Assembly (NCBI GenBank): GCA_964559355.1
Contig: CAZLHQ010000117.1
Coordinates: 1 to 10,313 of the forward strand
Direction: 5' to 3'
DNA from: JAEUMD01 sp964559355
GTDB taxonomy: Bacteria > Pseudomonadota > Alphaproteobacteria > Rhizobiales > Hyphomicrobiaceae
DNA length: 10,313 bases
Shown: positions 1 to 7,135 of the stretch, piece by piece
How the letters are laid out: each line of letters opens with the position of its first letter
Numbering within the stretch: position 1 is the first letter of the stretch
The notes under the pieces: generated by a model
Database searches by the model: none
Told to the model about the DNA's origin: nothing
The model's input: only the letters and a program-made list of their open reading frames with translations
Made by a program: the position numbers and the translations under genes

Positions 1-207
1 GAGCACGGCCTGCGTCGGGTTCATGATGCGCGTATATATATTGCCGAAAGCCTCCAGGCCAAACAGCTGGGCTGCGTGATCGGCGTCATTGAAGACGTAG
101 GACGTCGTCTGGTAGATCGGCGTTACCCGCGCGCCGGTGGCGGGGTCGGGCATGGCGCCAGCGTGAACCGCCAATGTCGCGAACTTGGGCGTGTTGGTGC
201 CGGTCAT
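1..207 (-). CDS. metY: O-acetylhomoserine sulfhydrylase, N-terminal part (runs off window)
   Basis: This PLP enzyme makes homocysteine from O-acetylhomoserine and sulfide in the cytoplasm, as part of methionine synthesis. Only the first 69 residues are present; the reading frame is open to the window edge, and the family is usually about 425-430 residues. The family-typical N-terminus is clear: FATLAVHAG at residues 9-17, then PDPATGARVTPIYQTTSYVF, DHAAQLF and FGNIYTRIMNPT, the segment that binds PLP phosphate across the dimer in Cys/Met-metabolism PLP enzymes. The DHAAQLF...FGNIYTRI wording favours MetY over MetB/MetC/MetZ, although the catalytic lysine is outside the window. The start at 207 is supported by AGGGAGG (plus-strand 213-219), five bases upstream. 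It is divergent from pat with about 280 bases between; I saw no clear riboswitch there. Confidence 0.87.
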   Translation of the reverse strand, partial: MTGTNTPKFATLAVHAGAMPDPATGARVTPIYQTTSYVFNDADHAAQLFGLEAFGNIYTRIMNPTQAVL

Positions 208-489
208 TTCGGCCTCCCTGGCTGTGGGCGAAGGCGCCTGTCAGCCGCCGGCCCCGCATCTACGACAGTTTCTTTTTGTGGTGACGCTTGCGGCAACTTG
301 TGCCATCGGAAAGTGCGGTTGGGAAGAGGAAGGTCAACGCTTGGCACACTCAGCCGGTGCCCCGTGCTGTCACGATCCTGCAATGTGCGCGGCTGCAAAC
401 AACACACATCTCTCGCGGGTGGTAAACCAGGACCTCGCAAGCCAGGCTGGTGGCGACGCCCGCCTCGCCACGCACATGGAAAGCGAACC

Positions 490-3183
490 ATGACGATCCG
501 TAACCTCGATCTCATGTTCCAGCCGCGCTCAGTCGCACTGATCGGCGCCAGCCGCCAACAAGGCAGCCTTGGCAACCTTCTTGCGCGCAATCTGGCGCAG
601 ACGTTCAGGGGCGATGTTGCATTCGTCAATCCCAGGGGTGGCGAGATCGACGGCCGCATCTGCCTGCCCGCAATTGCGAGCCTGCCCGCCGCACCCGACC
701 TCGCCGTCATCGTCACGCCTGCCGCCACAGTTCCTGGCGTGGTCGCCGAGCTCGGTGGCATCGGCACGCGCGCGGTGGTGGTCATTTCGTCGGGTATCAA
801 AGGCGCGCTGCGGCAGGCGATGCTCGATGCTGCGAAGCCTTATTGCCTGCGCCTGCTTGGCCCCAACTGCATCGGCCTTATGCTACCCGGCCTCGGCCTC
901 AACGCCAGCTTCTCCCACATCGCAGCGCCCAAGGGCGATCTCGCCTTCCTGTCGCAATCGGGTGCACTCATCACCGGCATTCTGGATTGGGCGGCCTCCC
1001 GTCGCATCGGCTTTTCGCAGGTCGTTTCGCTCGGCGACATGGCCGACGTCGATTTCGGCGATCTGCTCGACTATCTGGCCGGTGACACCAAGAGCCGCGC
1101 CATTCTGATCTACATGGAAAGCGTAACGCATGCGCGCAAGTTCATGTCGGCGGCGCGGCGCGCGGCACGCTCCAAGCCGGTCATCATCATAAAATCGGGA
1201 CGCCACGCCACCGGCGCACGCGCCGCCGCTTCCCACACCGGTGCGCTGGCCGGGCTCGATGCCGCTTACGACGCCGCCTTCCGTCGCGCCGGCCTGTTGC
1301 GCGTGTTCGACTTGAACGAGCTGTTCACGGCCGCCGAGACCGTATCGCGCGTGCCGCGCATTTCCGGCGACCGGCTGGCGATCGTCACCAACGGCGGTGG
1401 CGCGGGCGTGCTGGCGGTCGATCACCTCGCCGATCTCAACGGCCGGCTTGCCGAGCTTTCGCCTGAGACGCTGAGAACACTCAACGCCGCACTGCCGCCC
1501 GCCTGGTCGCAGGCCAATCCCGTGGACATCATCGGCGATGCCGAGCCGGACCGCTATGCCGTAGCAGTCAAGGCGGTGCTGGCCGATCCAGTAATCGATG
1601 CGGTGCTCGTCATCAATTGCCCGACCGCCGTTGCTTCCAGCACGGATGCGGCGCGTGCCGTGGTGCGCTCGCGCGACGAGGCCGGTCTCGGCTTCACCCG
1701 CGCCAAACCGGTACTCGCCAATTGGCTTGGCGATCATTCTGCCGATGCCGCGCGCCACATTTTCGCCGACGCCCACATTCCGACCTATGAGACGCCCAGC
1801 AACGCCGTCAGTGGCTTCATGCATCTGGTGGCGCACGCACGCGCCCAGGAGCAGATGATGCGCGCTCCGCCCTCACGCGCACCGGGGCTCGCCCCCAAGC
1901 GCGAAGCCGCCGAGCAGGTCATCGCCACGGCTCTTGCCGCCAACCGGACGATGCTGAGCGAGGCGGAGGCGAAGGCGCTCCTGCTCGCCTATCGCATTCC
2001 GACTGTGCCGACCCACATTGCCCGAGATGTCGTGGCCGTGCGCGCGGCAGCGTCAACCATTCGCGCAGGTGGCAGCGCCGTGGTGGTGAAGATCCTCTCC
2101 GACGATATTTCGCACAAATCGGATGCTGGCGGCGTCGTACTCGATTTGAAGAGCGAGGACGAGGCGGCCGATGCCGCGGCCCGTATGTTGGAGCGGCTTG
2201 CCCGCAGCCACCCCGACGCGCGCATCGACGGCTTCACCGTGCAGCCGATGGTACGTCGCTCCCGGGCGCACGAGTTGATTGTCGGCATGTCGGAGGACGC
2301 GACCTTCGGCCCACTCATCATGTTCGGTGCGGGTGGGACCGCGGTCGAGGTGGAGCGCGACACCGCGCTGGCCCTTCCCCCGATCGACCTGAAACTGGGC
2401 CACGAACTCATCGGCCGAACCCGCATCGCTCGCCTGCTCGCGGGCTATCGCGACCGCCCCAAGGCCGACCTCGACCAGATTGCCGACACGCTCGTCAAAG
2501 TCAGTCAGCTGGTCGCCGACCACCCCGAAATTCGCGAGATCGACATCAACCCGCTGCTGGCCGACGAGAACGGAGTGGTCGCGCTCGATGCGCGGGTGCG
2601 CGTTGCCGATGAAGCGGTAACGCCGCGCCGGCCGATGGCGTTGAGGCCCTACCCCGTCGAATGGGAGCGGCTCATCGGACTGCACGGCCTGGGTCCGGTG
2701 CTGCTGCGCCCGATCCGCCCCGAAGACGAGCATCTCTATCGCGGCTTCTTCGCCAAGGTATCGCAGACCGATAGCCGTTTGCGCTTTTTCACGCCCTTGA
2801 AAGGGCTGACCCACGAATTTCTCGCGCGCCTTACACAAGTCGACTACGCGCGCGAAATCGCCTTCGTCGCATTATCGGATGTCGGTGAGCTTCTGGGCGT
2901 GTCGCGCTTCACCGCCGATCCCGACTATGAGCACGCCGAATTCGGAGTTCTTGTGCGCACCGACCTCAAGGGCCGCGGACTTGGCCGTGCCTTGATGGAG
3001 CATCTGATCGCGTATGCCCGTGCCGAGAAGCTACGCGAGATCGCGGGCTACATTCTGGCGGAGAATACCGGCATGCTGGCGCTGGCCGAGCAGCTCGGGT
3101 TCACGATCACGTGGGACGAGGAAGATTTATCACTGCGCAAGGCGGTGCTGAAACTCGATGGCCGCGACGGGCAGACCGCCTGA
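490..3183 (+). CDS. pat: Pat/PatZ-type protein lysine acetyltransferase (NDP-forming acyl-CoA synthetase-like body plus C-terminal GNAT)
   Basis: This 897-residue protein has the architecture of bacterial type I lysine acetyltransferases (Pat of Salmonella, PatZ of E. coli, about 886 residues), which acetylate and inactivate proteins such as acetyl-CoA synthetase using acetyl-CoA. Domains in order: CoA-binding Rossmann fold (SVALIGAS, residues 14-21); ligase-CoA domains with GPNCIG (124-129), LSQSGAL (154-160) and SHTGALAG (248-255); ATP-grasp domain (about 488-715) with VVVKILS (531-537), HKSDAGG (542-548) and EIDINPL (683-689); GNAT domain (about 738-890) with the acetyl-CoA loop KGRGLGRAL (827-835) and Glu817 in AEFGVLV, where the catalytic glutamate is expected. 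The frame is open upstream to 76, but the family N-terminus begins at ATG 490, preceded by GGAAAG (478-483). An NDP-forming acyl-CoA synthetase is the alternative reading, because His249 of the phospho-histidine motif is kept; the GNAT domain favours Pat. Confidence 0.88.
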   Translation: MTIRNLDLMFQPRSVALIGASRQQGSLGNLLARNLAQTFRGDVAFVNPRGGEIDGRICLPAIASLPAAPDLAVIVTPAATVPGVVAELGGIGTRAVVVISSGIKGALRQAMLDAAKPYCLRLLGPNCIGLMLPGLGLNASFSHIAAPKGDLAFLSQSGALITGILDWAASRRIGFSQVVSLGDMADVDFGDLLDYLAGDTKSRAILIYMESVTHARKFMSAARRAARSKPVIIIKSGRHATGARAAASHTGALAGLDAAYDAAFRRAGLLRVFDLNELFTAAETVSRVPRISGDRLAIVTNGGGAGVLAVDHLADLNGRLAELSPETLRTLNAALPPAWSQANPVDIIGDAEPDRYAVAVKAVLADPVIDAVLVINCPTAVASSTDAARAVVRSRDEAGLGFTRAKPVLANWLGDHSADAARHIFADAHIPTYETPSNAVSGFMHLVAHARAQEQMMRAPPSRAPGLAPKREAAEQVIATALAANRTMLSEAEAKALLLAYRIPTVPTHIARDVVAVRAAASTIRAGGSAVVVKILSDDISHKSDAGGVVLDLKSEDEAADAAARMLERLARSHPDARIDGFTVQPMVRRSRAHELIVGMSEDATFGPLIMFGAGGTAVEVERDTALALPPIDLKLGHELIGRTRIARLLAGYRDRPKADLDQIADTLVKVSQLVADHPEIREIDINPLLADENGVVALDARVRVADEAVTPRRPMALRPYPVEWERLIGLHGLGPVLLRPIRPEDEHLYRGFFAKVSQTDSRLRFFTPLKGLTHEFLARLTQVDYAREIAFVALSDVGELLGVSRFTADPDYEHAEFGVLVRTDLKGRGLGRALMEHLIAYARAEKLREIAGYILAENTGMLALAEQLGFTITWDEEDLSLRKAVLKLDGRDGQTA

Positions 3184-3212
3184 CCACCGCTACAATCTCC
3201 AGAGCGCTGCTT

Positions 3213-3303
3213 GATCCGATGGAATCGAACCCGCGCTCCAGAATTGTTGGCTTGTCGCATTTTCAACGACGAACCGGCGGCCGCTTCGTCGGAAAATGCT
3301 CTA
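3213..3303. repeat. Dispersed palindromic repeat, copy 1 (convergent junction)
   Basis: This 91-base element matches 6130-6218 along its length, with the best match in the last 47 bases. The core folds into a long hairpin: GCATTTTC (3257-3264) pairs with GAAAATGC (3292-3299), and after a two-base bulge CGACGAA (3267-3273) pairs with TTCGTCG (3285-3291), around a GC-rich loop. The 3' edge reads GCTCTAG, the typical edge of many rhizobial-type intergenic repeats. It lies between the convergent ends of pat and the 68-residue gene and could end transcription from both sides, though it lacks a T tract. Confidence 0.75.
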
Positions 3304-3325
3304 GCACCGGCGTTACCGCGTGCGA

Positions 3326-3532
3326 TCAGGCCTTCGCCATCTGCTTGGCGGCCCCGCAGCGCCAACGCTGGATGTTCCACTTGGGGTGGCCTTCCATCCA
3401 CTTGGCGATCTCGGACTGGCCATACATCATGCACTGATGCGGCGTTACCGACTGGGCCATGAAACTCAAGCGGACATCCTCGCACTTGGCGGGGTCCTGA
3501 ACGAGGCAGACGGACATTACGATTTCAATCAT
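3326..3532 (-). CDS. Conserved small cysteine-containing hypothetical protein (68 aa)
   Basis: This is a 68-residue protein of unknown function. It has four cysteines (9, 17, 34, 59) and a tryptophan-rich C-terminal half (Trp45, 52, 57) around KWMEGHPKW and IQRWRCG. The N-terminus is mildly hydrophobic but too short and too polar to be a convincing signal peptide. Similar small proteins with spaced cysteines occur, as I recall, in many Hyphomicrobiales, none with a known role. It is judged a real gene because the start at 3532 has a good AGGAG (plus-strand 3541-3545) eight bases upstream and the composition is protein-like rather than shadow-like. A second in-frame ATG (residue 6) is possible but worse placed. 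It converges on pat, with palindromic repeat copy 1 between them. The cysteine spacing could bind metal or form disulfides; nothing in the sequence decides this. Confidence 0.72.
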   Translation of the reverse strand: MIEIVMSVCLVQDPAKCEDVRLSFMAQSVTPHQCMMYGQSEIAKWMEGHPKWNIQRWRCGAAKQMAKA

Positions 3533-3545
3533 CGGCCGTGCTCCT

Positions 3546-4166
3546 AGTTGCGTTCATCCCGCCGCATCGCTGCGGGATCAGCATCACCAGGGCGTCCGTC
3601 CCAGACACATCTGCTTGTTATGTTGGAAGGCTAAGCGACTCGAACTCGACTGCTCAAGATCGAGTTATGCGCAACATGGCGCACTTTTATTGGGCACCCC
3701 AATGATTGAAACAATGTTAACCGCGCACCCACCCAGCGAGGACAAGCAAGACAACTTCTTCACCCGCCGACGTTTCCAGCACGTCTCGCATGCGTGCCCG
3801 CGTTGATCCGGCCACTCAGCATTTGCGTTTTGAACACGGGTGAATTTCCCGCCGCATGTCGCGCTATTGCGTCGCACGGTGCGCAATTGTCACAAAATTT
3901 GGCAGCCCGGTGGAAAACAGCCGCGAAAAGCGCTGCGTTGCACAGCCAATCCCTGCGTTCCCGCCGCATTATTCAGCACGACCGCAATTTTGTGGCCTTA
4001 GCTGGCAGCGCGTGTTGACGGTCTCATGCCAGCCGGTCTCAATGGTGTCGTGACTGCCATTTTGGCGCATCGGGAATGTCCCGAGACCACGCCCGGCTCC
4101 CGTCACCGGCCGGCGCGCGACGGGCAGGCTGGCGAGGAATGGCAACACACCGCGAACGAGAAAGCC
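3546..4166. other. Intergenic region upstream of the hybrid FixL gene; no convincing gene
   Basis: About 620 bases separate two divergent genes. The short open frames here look random, with no recognisable protein and no good ribosome binding site. Visible structure: two adjacent small hairpins at 3668-3703; a 15-bp-spaced direct repeat CGGTCTCA at 4019-4026 and 4034-4041, the first copy overlapping TTGACG (4015-4020), a possible -35 element; and a perfect palindrome TCGGGA-ATG-TCCCGA at 4070-4084. The kinase promoter is presumably in the right half. I found no convincing FNR/FixK box or K-box in it. Confidence 0.5.
3668..3703 (+). terminator. Tandem small hairpins, terminator-like in plus orientation
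   Basis: TGCGC (3668-3672) pairs with GCGCA (3679-3683) around a six-base loop and is followed by CTTTTATT, which resembles a weak intrinsic terminator. A second perfect hairpin follows directly: ATTGGG (3689-3694), loop CAC, CCCAAT (3698-3703). No plus-strand gene ends just before it, so it would have to end a small RNA or a long read-through transcript. The short 5-bp stem makes chance occurrence quite possible. Confidence 0.22.
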
Positions 4167-6113
4167 ATGAGCAAACCGATGGCCAGCGGCCGCCTCAACG
4201 TCGAAGCCCTCATTCTCGATGCCATTCTTGAATCGGCGGCCGCCGGCGTCTTGTCGATATCGTCCAAGGGCATCATCCGCACCGCCAACCCCGCCGTGTC
4301 GAAGCTGTTCGGTTATAGCGCGGAGGAGCTTGTAGGCCAGAACGTCTCGATTCTCGCCGATGGCGCCGACCGTGACCACCACGATGCCTACATCGAGCGA
4401 TACCTGCACACCGGTGAGAGCCGCATCATCGGCATTGGCCGCGAAGTCACCGGCAGACGCAAGGACGGCAGCCTGTTTCCGCTGCACCTGTCGGTCGGCG
4501 AGTTCAATGTCGCGGGTGAAACCTTCTTCACCGGCGTGCTCATCGATTTGAGCAAACAGCGCGTCGCAGAAGAGCAGCTCGCCCATCAGCAGGCATTATT
4601 CCGAGCCGTATTCGAATGCCTGCCCGACCCGCTCGTGATAACGGGAGCCGATCGACGCGTCGAAACAGTCAACCCCGCGTTCGCGCGCGTGTTCGGCTAC
4701 GCGAATGCCGACCTTGCAGGCGCACCGACCACATGCATTTTTGCCAACCCATCCGATTGGGCGAACGAGCGCGCTCGCGGTTGTCCGGCAAGTCCAGACA
4801 GCGACCAGCAAGAGGAAGCCGTCTTCGATTTCAAGCGGCGTGATGGCGAGGTGTTCCCGGGTTCGGTGGTCTCGGCCGCGATCACGTCTCCCGACCAGCA
4901 ATTGCTCGGCCAGCTCGATGTCATCCGTGACATCTCCTCTGAACGCCGCCGCGAAGCGCAACTGATGCAGGCCCAGCGCATGGAGGCGATCGGCCAACTC
5001 ACCGGTGGCATTGCTCACGACTTCAACAACATCCTGACAGTGGTCCTCGGCAACGTCGAGCTGTTGGAAATGCGGCTTGGCAACGACGAAGCGACCACCT
5101 CGCTGGCGCGCGAGGCGCGCGAGGCTGCCGAGATCGGCGCCCGCCTCACCGACCGCCTGTTGACCTTCGGCCGCCGCCAGTTGCTCGAGACGCGCCGCAT
5201 CGATCTCAATGAATTCGTACTCGGCCTGATGGAACTTCTACGCCGTGCGCTCGGCGAGGACATCGACATTTCGACCGCGCTCGCCTCTGACTTGGCATTG
5301 ACGGAGGTGGACGCCGGCGAAGTGGAAAATGCGGTGCTGAACCTCGCCATCAACGCCCGCGACGCAATGCCCAAGGGCGGACGGCTGGTGATCGAGACAC
5401 GCAATGTCGATCTCGACGAGGCCGCCGCGACGCCTACTCCGGAGCTGGCTCCCGGACGCTACGTCGTGCTCTCGGTTTCCGACACCGGCCACGGCATGAC
5501 GCCAGAGGTCAAGGCCCGCGCCTTCGAGCCGTTTTTCACGACCAAGGGCGGCGGCACCGGAAAGGGCACGGGCCTCGGCCTCGCCACCATCTACGGCTTC
5601 GTCAAGCAATCGGGCGGCCATGCCGCCATTGCGAGCGCCGTCGGCCGCGGCACCACTGTCGAGTTATTCTTGCCTGCGGTGTCGGCAACCCCCGACATCG
5701 CGGCGGCAGACTCTGCGCAATCGCGCCTGCCTCAGGGCAAGGGACATCGCGTGCTGGTGGTGGAGGACAACGCGGCCGTGCGCCGTCTCACCTGCCGCCG
5801 CCTTGTCGACCTTGGCTATGACGTAGCCGAAGCCCACAACGCGGTGGCCGCGCTGGAACAGCTTGCCGAAGACCAAACCTTCGATCTCGTTTTTACCGAT
5901 ATCGTCATGCCGGGCGGCATGTCTGGCCTCGATCTGGCTCGCGACATCGCCCAGCACTTCCCCCGCGTGCGCGTCGTTCTGACGACAGGCTATGCTGAAG
6001 AGATGCTTCGCCCCGCCGAGCAGGTCGAGCCACCGCCGGGGCTCATCCGCAAGCCTTATGGGCAAAGCGAACTGGCGCGCACGCTGGCAACCGCTCTCGG
6101 CCTTTCGAGCTGA
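4167..6113 (+). CDS. fixL: Hybrid FixL-like oxygen-sensing histidine kinase (heme PAS-PAS-HisKA-HATPase-receiver)
   Basis: This 648-residue soluble sensor kinase probably detects O2 by heme. PAS1 (about 15-130) closely follows FixL: HDAYIERY has His72 at the proximal heme ligand position (His200 in Bradyrhizobium FixL), IIGIGR has Arg92 at the distal O2-binding arginine (Arg220), and HLSVGE (107-112) and FFTG follow. PAS2 (about 143-258) lacks these residues. The kinase core has phospho-acceptor His284 in GGIAHDFNNIL, the N box near NLAINARD (392-399), DTGHGM (439-444), FEPFFTTK and GTGLGLA. The C-terminal receiver (about 528-645) has Glu533/Asp534, phospho-acceptor Asp578 and Lys629. No transmembrane segment is visible. 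This matches the hybrid FixL (hFixL) of Rhizobium etli, which works with FxkR instead of FixJ. The frame is open back to 4026; ATG 4167 was chosen because similarity starts soon after it, but the ribosome site (GAGAAAG) is weak, so the start is uncertain. Confidence 0.88.
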   Translation: MSKPMASGRLNVEALILDAILESAAAGVLSISSKGIIRTANPAVSKLFGYSAEELVGQNVSILADGADRDHHDAYIERYLHTGESRIIGIGREVTGRRKDGSLFPLHLSVGEFNVAGETFFTGVLIDLSKQRVAEEQLAHQQALFRAVFECLPDPLVITGADRRVETVNPAFARVFGYANADLAGAPTTCIFANPSDWANERARGCPASPDSDQQEEAVFDFKRRDGEVFPGSVVSAAITSPDQQLLGQLDVIRDISSERRREAQLMQAQRMEAIGQLTGGIAHDFNNILTVVLGNVELLEMRLGNDEATTSLAREAREAAEIGARLTDRLLTFGRRQLLETRRIDLNEFVLGLMELLRRALGEDIDISTALASDLALTEVDAGEVENAVLNLAINARDAMPKGGRLVIETRNVDLDEAAATPTPELAPGRYVVLSVSDTGHGMTPEVKARAFEPFFTTKGGGTGKGTGLGLATIYGFVKQSGGHAAIASAVGRGTTVELFLPAVSATPDIAAADSAQSRLPQGKGHRVLVVEDNAAVRRLTCRRLVDLGYDVAEAHNAVAALEQLAEDQTFDLVFTDIVMPGGMSGLDLARDIAQHFPRVRVVLTTGYAEEMLRPAEQVEPPPGLIRKPYGQSELARTLATALGLSS

Positions 6114-6129
6114 AGCGGCCATGAGCGCC

Positions 6130-6218
6130 GATCTTATGGATTCGAATCGGCGATCAAAAATTTGGGTTCACCGCATTCTCAACGACCAACCGGCGGCCAC
6201 TTCGTCGCAAGTGCTCTA
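6130..6218. repeat. Dispersed palindromic repeat, copy 2 (convergent junction)
   Basis: Second copy of the element at 3213-3303, same orientation, with about one indel in each half. The core is at 6173-6218; the shared stretch CAACGAC, then (after one mismatch) AACCGGCGGCC, then CTTCGTCG is nearly unchanged, while the outer stem has decayed (GCATTCTC against CAAGTGC). The left part contains the palindrome GATTCGAATC (6139-6148). It fills the junction between the convergent fixL and fxkR genes, and its right edge GCTCTA supplies the TAG stop codon of fxkR. Confidence 0.75.
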
Positions 6219-6950
6219 CCCTCCAGCGTGCACCTGAGCGGTAAGAATATAGCCGAGCCCGCGCACTGTTTTGATGAGACACGGCTCGTCTTGGCTCGGC
6301 TCGATCTTTCGGCGCAAGCGCGCTACCAGGTTGTCAATGCTGCGATCCAACGGCGACCATTCATGCCCCTTGAGCAGATCCATGATCTGGTCTCGCGTCA
6401 GTACGCGGTTGGCATGCTGTGCGAATATTTCGATGAGGCCGAACTCAGCCGTGGTCAGATTGGAGACCGCACCTTGCGCATCGCGCAACTCGCGCCGGTC
6501 GAGATCGAGCGTCCAACGATCGAAGCGATAGACGCGGCCGGGCGCACGCGCACCTGCTGCCGTCCCCGACTCCGAGCGTGCCCGCCGCAGCACGGCCCGC
6601 ACCCGCGCCAGCACCTCGCGCAGATGGAATGGCTTGGAGATGTAGTCGTCGGCGCCAACTTCGAGCCCGATCACCCGGTCGATCAGATCGCCCTTGCCTG
6701 TGACCATGATGATCGGCACTTGCGAGCGCTCGCGAATGGTGCGAGCGACGGAAAGACCGTCGATGTCGGGCAGCGTCAAATCGAGGGTGACGAGATCGAT
6801 ATCCCCCGCATCCACCGCCGAGGGCGCCTGCGAGCCGCGCGTCAGCTCGGTGACGCGATATCCCTCGCCCTCGAAGCAGCGCCGCAGCAGCAGGCGGACC
6901 TTCTGGTCGTCATCGACGATCAGGATATGTGGTGCGCGCGTATCGGCCAT
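6216..6950 (-). CDS. fxkR: OmpR/PhoB-family response regulator, probable FxkR
   Basis: This 244-residue two-component regulator has a receiver domain (about 7-122) with the acidic cluster Asp13-Asp15, phospho-acceptor Asp57 in TLDLTLPDIDG, Thr84 and Lys106 (ISKPF), and a winged-helix DNA-binding domain (about 138-238) with TTAEFGLIE, recognition helix RSIDNLVARLRRK (203-215) and wing VRGLGYIL. All phosphorylation residues are present. Converging on a hybrid FixL, diverging from fixK, and facing a TTAC direct repeat, it fits FxkR, the OmpR-type partner of hFixL in Rhizobium etli that activates fixK. The family alone would only give 'OmpR-type regulator'; the FxkR name comes from context and the operator. 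Start ATG 6950 has AGGACGG 13 bases upstream, a rather long gap. Stop codon TAG lies in the edge of the palindromic repeat. Autoregulation through the shared control region is possible. Confidence 0.85.
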   Translation of the reverse strand: MADTRAPHILIVDDDQKVRLLLRRCFEGEGYRVTELTRGSQAPSAVDAGDIDLVTLDLTLPDIDGLSVARTIRERSQVPIIMVTGKGDLIDRVIGLEVGADDYISKPFHLREVLARVRAVLRRARSESGTAAGARAPGRVYRFDRWTLDLDRRELRDAQGAVSNLTTAEFGLIEIFAQHANRVLTRDQIMDLLKGHEWSPLDRSIDNLVARLRRKIEPSQDEPCLIKTVRGLGYILTAQVHAGG

Positions 6951-7038
6951 GGCGGAAAGTTCACCGTCCTAGAAGGCATTGTTCCGGCTGGCCGGACAAC
7001 ATGTCGCGGGCCCAATTTCCGGGGCAGGATAGGTCTCG

Positions 7039-7064
7039 ATTACAATTTGTTACGTCCAGTTACA
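7039..7064 (+). promoter_or_regulatory. K-box-like triple direct repeat, candidate FxkR operator
   Basis: Three six-base units lie exactly 10 bp apart: ATTACA (7039-7044), GTTACG (7049-7054) and GTTACA (7059-7064), each pair separated by four bases. Direct repeats near one helical turn are how OmpR/PhoB-type regulators bind, and GTTACA-N4-GTTACA is, as I recall, the K-box bound by FxkR upstream of fixK in Rhizobium etli. The site lies in the divergent region between fxkR and fixK, 71 bases before the fixK start. It may activate fixK and possibly control fxkR. Confidence 0.72.
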
Positions 7065-7065
7065 A

Positions 7066-7079
7066 TTGATCGAAATCAG
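7066..7079 (+). promoter_or_regulatory. FNR/FixK-type box in the fxkR-fixK control region
   Basis: TTGAT-CGAA-ATCAG matches the FNR/FixK consensus TTGAT-N4-ATCAA with one mismatch at the last base. It begins one base after the third K-box unit. Its centre is 63.5 bases from the fixK start codon. It could mediate FixK autoregulation or input from another FNR-family protein; the TTGATC half-site could also serve as a -35 element, in which case FixK binding would repress. Confidence 0.55.
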
Positions 7080-7135
7080 TGCGACATGCAGCTGATTTGA
7101 TCCTCGACAGGTTAATTCACCTAGAGGACGCCCAG

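Noticed and set aside
76..489. Upstream extension of the pat reading frame
   Set aside because: The added residues overlap metY and the intergenic gap and look random; the family N-terminus begins at the ATG at 490.
208..489. SAM-type riboswitch in the metY leader
   Set aside because: Such elements are known before methionine genes in alphaproteobacteria, but reading the minus strand I could not find the conserved SAM-II core or its pseudoknot. A covariance-model search would decide.
883..1836. 317-residue open frame on the minus strand inside pat
   Set aside because: It lies fully antisense to a well-conserved gene, has an arginine/glycine-rich shadow composition and no recognisable domain; long antisense frames are expected at this GC content.
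3213..3240. tRNA 3' end on the minus strand (GGTTCGATTCC-like T arm)
   Set aside because: The bases flanking the TTCGATT loop do not pair into a T stem, no other tRNA arm is nearby, and the segment belongs to a repeat whose other copy has the plain palindrome GATTCGAATC.
4026..4166. Longer N-terminus for the hybrid FixL from the ATG at 4026
   Set aside because: The extra 47 residues resemble no domain and include the TCGGGA palindrome; the ATG at 4167 is closer to the PAS start. Not fully excluded because the ribosome site at 4167 is weak.
6162..7100. 312-residue plus-strand open frame opposite fxkR
   Set aside because: It covers the fxkR gene and its control region on the other strand, shows no domain, and would run across the K-box and FNR box.
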